Source: an uncultured Blautia sp.
GTDB taxonomy: Bacteria > Bacillota > Clostridia > Lachnospirales > Lachnospiraceae
DNA length: 9,348 nucleotides
Reading direction: 5' to 3'
Assembly (NCBI GenBank): GCA_934373235.1
Contig: CAKROW010000083.1
Span: forward strand, 1 to 9,348
Below, piece after piece: positions 6,833 to 9,348 of this stretch (positions within the stretch are counted from its first letter, which is position 1; each line of letters begins with the position of its first letter). The position numbers were made by a program, and so were the translations under genes. The notes beneath the pieces were generated by a model. It saw only the letters and a list, made by a program, of their open reading frames with translations, had not been told where the DNA came from and did no database searches.

Positions 6833-7591
6833 TTATCTGGTTGCTTTCCGAAATTCTGTTGTAAATCCCGGGTCATACAGCTTGGATCTGTCATAGCGGG
6901 CAGCCTTCACTGCATCTCCCACCAGCATCAGGGCAGTCTTGGTAATATTGTTTTCTTTGGCTGTCTGTGCCAGGGTTCCTACTGTACAGATAAACTTCTT
7001 CTCATCTTCCCAGGTAGCCTTGTATACAATAGCTGCAGGTGTGTCTTCTCTGTATCCGCCCTCCACAAGCCTGCGGCTTAATTCCTCCAGCATACCTGTG
7101 CTCAAAAAGATCACCATTGTGGCATTGTGTGCTGCAAAAGACTGGATACTTTCTTTTGGGGGAACCGGGGTTCTTCCCTCCATTCTTGTGATGATCACGC
7201 TCTGGGAAATATCCGGAAGTGTCTATTCAAGATTCAGTGCGGAAGCAGCACCACAGAATGCACTGACACCAGGACAGGAATCATATGGGATTCCTTTTGC
7301 GTCCAGGATATCCATCTGTTCACGGATCGCACCGTAAATACAGGGATCACCGGTGTGAAGCCGCACTGTCATCTTTCCCTCTGACTCCGCACGCTCCATA
7401 ACAGAGATCACTTCCTCCAGTGTCATCTTTGCACTGTTATAAATGGTGCACACATCCTTGGAATACTCCAGAAGTTGGGGATTTACCAGAGAACCTGCAT
7501 AAATGATCACATCCGCTTCCTCAAGATATGTTTTTCCTCTTACTGTGATAAGATCCGGTGCTCCCGGACCAGCTCCTACAAAATGTACCAT
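6833..7591 (-). pseudogene. cbiF: CbiF, cobalt-precorrin-4 C(11)-methyltransferase, interrupted by an in-frame amber codon
   Basis: CbiF methylates C11 of cobalt-precorrin-4. The gene starts at ATG 7591 with AAGGAG just upstream, but the frame meets TAG at 7225-7223 after 122 codons. Directly after it, in the same frame, the family sequence resumes as TLPDISQSVIITRMEGRTPV and continues to TAA at 6835-6833. Counting the TAG as one residue gives 252 codons, the normal family length. The first half carries HFVGAGPGAPDLIT (residues 3-16), LHTGDPCIYGAIREQ (78-92) and CPGVSAFCGAASALN (106-120). The second half carries the second methylase domain. Homologues I recall often have tyrosine at the interrupted site (E-Y-T-LP), so TAC or TAT to TAG is the simplest change. 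No frameshift or deletion is present. It may be a recent null allele, a sequence error, or a suppressed codon. Internal GTG (7198) and ATG (7183) codons lack a good ribosome site. Calling it a pseudogene is provisional; the family assignment is firm. Confidence 0.85.
7223..7225 (-). other. In-frame TAG codon inside cbiF
   Basis: On the coding strand the context is GCACTGAATCTTGAA-TAG-ACACTTCCGGAT, reading ALNLE-stop-TLPD. Flanking codons on both sides are in one frame and match the CbiF family without a gap. UAG is also the real stop of cbiA in this window (1681-1679), which argues against a reassigned UAG in this genome. No obvious stem-loop or recoding element is apparent by eye immediately after the codon. 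Confidence 0.9.
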
Positions 7592-7597
7592 GGCTCC

Positions 7598-8284
7598 TTA
7601 TTTCCTTTCTTTTACTATGATCAGTGAATAGTATCCTGCATCATCAGGAATTTCTTCCACACTTCGGTATATTTTTTCATCTGGCATTCCACAGTTTTCG
7701 ATCATCATGCCCTCTTCTCCCTGAGCCCTCATCTCAGCCTTGACTTCTTTCATTTTTTTGCCGGCTTTCATAAGGACTTTGGTTCCCGGAAGCTTCAGCG
7801 CCTCCTCGATCTGATAGGATGCCGGAATCACATGAAGAGGCTCTGCCTTTTCCACAAGTCCTGTATTTAATTTGGCAGACACTGCACAGAATGAGGTGAT
7901 GCCACTTACGATCTCAGTCTCATAGCCCTGCGCCTGTATTCTGCGGTGTACATACAGATATGTGGAATACACAGTCGGATCACCCAGCGTAAGAAATACC
8001 ACATTTTTTTCCTGATCAAGTACTTCTTTTACCTTTTCAGCTCCCTCATCATGATATTTTTTCAGGATATCTTTATCCTTTGACATAGGGAAAACTACTG
8101 CAAGAAGTTCTTTTTTCCGGATTTCCGGACAAACACCCTCTGCAATTTTAAAGGCTACTGTCTCTTCCGGTACTGCTCCCGGAAGTGCGATCACATCTGC
8201 CTCCCTGATCAGTCGTACTGCTTTCAGTGTGAGAAGCTCCGGATCTCCCGGTCCTACACCTACTCCATATAATTTTCCAGACAT
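7598..8284 (-). CDS. cbiL: CbiL, cobalt-precorrin-2 C(20)-methyltransferase
   Basis: This is the first dedicated methylation of the anaerobic corrin branch: it methylates C20 of cobalt-precorrin-2 (cobalt-sirohydrochlorin) with S-adenosylmethionine. The 228 residues match the usual length of about 225-240. The tetrapyrrole methylase fold shows LYGVGVGPGDPELLTLKAVR at residues 5-24, LTLGDPTVYSTY near 98-109 and IVSGITSFCAVSAKLN near 124-139. The length and the GDPTVYSTY form favour CbiL/CobI over the paralogues CbiF and CbiH. The ATG at 8284 is preceded by AGGAGG seven bases upstream and overlaps the cbiD stop by one base. The stop TAA lies six bases before the cbiF start. Whether it uses the cobalt-loaded or the metal-free substrate cannot be read directly, but the CbiD, CbiG and CbiH neighbours indicate the cobalt (anaerobic) route. 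Confidence 0.96.
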   Translation of the reverse strand: MSGKLYGVGVGPGDPELLTLKAVRLIREADVIALPGAVPEETVAFKIAEGVCPEIRKKELLAVVFPMSKDKDILKKYHDEGAEKVKEVLDQEKNVVFLTLGDPTVYSTYLYVHRRIQAQGYETEIVSGITSFCAVSAKLNTGLVEKAEPLHVIPASYQIEEALKLPGTKVLMKAGKKMKEVKAEMRAQGEEGMMIENCGMPDEKIYRSVEEIPDDAGYYSLIIVKERK

Positions 8285-9348
8285 TATTCTTCCTCCTGTT
8301 TCTCCGACAGAGTTCCTGCCGTCTTTATTTTCCTGATAAGCCGTGCCGCATCCCGGGTCTGGCCCAGATATCCGTACACATTGGAAAACACCACAGCCCC
8401 CAGCAAAATCTGCTCATAGGAACGGTGGTCAAGATAAAACTGTATCTTATCCATGACAACTGCCATAGTTTCCTTAAGGATTCCATATTCGTCCAGTACC
8501 CTCAGCGCTTCATCTGTGGTACTGCACTCAAGTATTTTTCTGGCACAGGAAAGCTCGCCTCCTGCACGAATGGCGCTGGCACACAATACCTCCATCCGTC
8601 CATCCCCGTGATGGGAATGGGTGTTCATAATACCTGCCGCCACTTTTACAAATTTACCGATATGGGCTACAAAAAGAATTCCCCGCACTCCCATATCTAT
8701 TGCCATATCTATGGTCTCTCCCACATAATTGCTGCACTTGATATTTTTTTCAAAGGGAAGATCCATATGTTCACGGAGATAATCCGCACCATAATTGCCG
8801 GGAGTTGCCAGAATATATTCCTCCCCCTGGGAAAAATGCTGATTCATCTCTACTTCAATACTGCGGATCAGTGCTTTTTCACTCATAGGCTCCACGATCC
8901 CGCTGGTTCCCAGGATGGAGATACCGCCTACGATTCCCAGACGCGGATTAAATGTTTTCTGTGCCGTCTTTTCTCCCTCAGGCACATATACGGTAAGCCT
9001 GAGGCCACCGGAATAACCATATTCCTCACAGGCCGCCTCCGCTTCCTTAAGGATCATGGAACGTGGGACCGGATTGATGGCCGCTTCCCCGATCTTCTGG
9101 GAAAGACCTGGTTTTGTCACCCTTCCCACCCCTTCTCCTCCATCCAGCAGAATCCCCTTTTCATCGGTCTTTTCTGCCTTTACATAGATAAGGAGTCCGT
9201 TGGTGGTATCCGGATCATCCCCGCCGTCCTTTTTTACCCCACAGGATACCCAGGAATCCCCCCGGTTCACATCCTGAAGCTCCAGGTTCAGCAGGATCCC
9301 TTTTGGAGTCATAAGGTGTATTTCCTTCAGCCCTTTTCCGGAAAGGAG
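8284..9348 (-). CDS. cbiD: CbiD, cobalt-precorrin-5B C(1)-methyltransferase (5' partial)
   Basis: CbiD methylates C1 of cobalt-precorrin-5B in the anaerobic corrin pathway, using S-adenosylmethionine in the cytoplasm. The frame is open to the window edge, giving 354 residues. The ATG at 9312 is internal, because the 12 codons before it (LLSGKGLKEIHL) continue the family pattern leading into MTPKG. Roughly 30-40 N-terminal residues, including the usual glycine/threonine- and alanine-rich start, should lie beyond 9348. Family signatures seen are CGVKKDGGDDPDTTNG (about residues 36-51 in the window), GTSGIVEPMSEKAL (147-160), ILATPGNYG (about 179-187) and FVAHIGKFVKVAAGIMNTHS (about 226-245). 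The stop TAA shares one base with the cbiL start (TAATG), so translation is probably coupled. The C-terminal tail ends in an acidic EKQEEE stretch whose codons include the cbiL ribosome site. Confidence 0.96.
   Translation of the reverse strand, partial: LLSGKGLKEIHLMTPKGILLNLELQDVNRGDSWVSCGVKKDGGDDPDTTNGLLIYVKAEKTDEKGILLDGGEGVGRVTKPGLSQKIGEAAINPVPRSMILKEAEAACEEYGYSGGLRLTVYVPEGEKTAQKTFNPRLGIVGGISILGTSGIVEPMSEKALIRSIEVEMNQHFSQGEEYILATPGNYGADYLREHMDLPFEKNIKCSNYVGETIDMAIDMGVRGILFVAHIGKFVKVAAGIMNTHSHHGDGRMEVLCASAIRAGGELSCARKILECSTTDEALRVLDEYGILKETMAVVMDKIQFYLDHRSYEQILLGAVVFSNVYGYLGQTRDAARLIRKIKTAGTLSEKQEEE

Noticed and set aside
6876..6894. Upstream start for cbiG at 6894 or 6876
   Set aside because: The extra residues are only the cbiF tail read in another frame; family N-termini and the cbiF stop position support ATG 6831.
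7223..7225. UAG as a pyrrolysine or reassigned sense codon
   Set aside because: UAG ends cbiA in this same operon, CbiF does not use pyrrolysine, and no recoding element is apparent by eye. It cannot be fully excluded without the genome's tRNA set.
7592..7597. Search for internal promoters, terminators or a cobalamin riboswitch between genes
   Set aside because: The largest intergenic gap is these six bases. I saw no hairpin followed by a T run at any junction, and no room for a riboswitch within the window.

Overview
The window is the interior of an anaerobic (early cobalt insertion, Cbi-type) cobalamin biosynthesis operon. Every real gene is on the minus strand, so transcription runs from position 9348 down to 1. 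Protein character, moderate base composition, strong GGAGG-type ribosome sites and a CbiJ-CbiE-CbiT fusion all suggest a Clostridia-class Firmicute, most likely a gut Lachnospiraceae-type bacterium. This taxonomic call is inference from the style of the proteins; there is no rRNA in the window.

Layout in transcription order: cbiD (C1-methyltransferase, 5' end cut by the window edge, 9348-8284); cbiL (C20-methyltransferase, 8284-7598); cbiF (C11-methyltransferase, 7591-6833, interrupted by an in-frame TAG); cbiG (cobalt-precorrin-5A hydrolase, 6831-5770); cbiH (C17-methyltransferase, 5773-5042, TTG start); a trifunctional cbiJ-cbiE-cbiT fusion (5049-3073); cbiA (a,c-diamide synthase, 3076-1679); cbiB (adenosylcobinamide-phosphate synthase, 1689-718); and a CobD-like threonine-phosphate decarboxylase (716-1, 3' end cut by the window edge). 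No junction has a gap longer than 6 bases and several genes overlap, so there is no room for internal promoters or terminators outside coding sequence. No stretch of 300 bases lacks a gene. A cobalamin riboswitch, if present, would lie upstream of cbiD, outside the window.

Together the genes carry cobalt-precorrin-2 most of the way to cobinamide: CbiL, CbiH, CbiF, CbiG, CbiD, CbiJ, CbiE and CbiT build and contract the corrin ring, CbiA amidates side chains a and c, and CbiB joins the aminopropanol(-phosphate) linker made through the CobD-like enzyme. Not seen here are cbiC (methylmutase), the cobaltochelatase, cbiP (cobyric acid synthase), the adenosyltransferase and the lower-ligand genes.

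The most notable feature is the amber codon at 7225-7223 in an otherwise intact cbiF. Both flanking halves are in the same frame and together make a full-length enzyme of 252 codons, so this is one base substitution (or a sequence error) in an essential pathway step. I see no new type of system here; the window is otherwise an orderly, recognisable biosynthetic operon.
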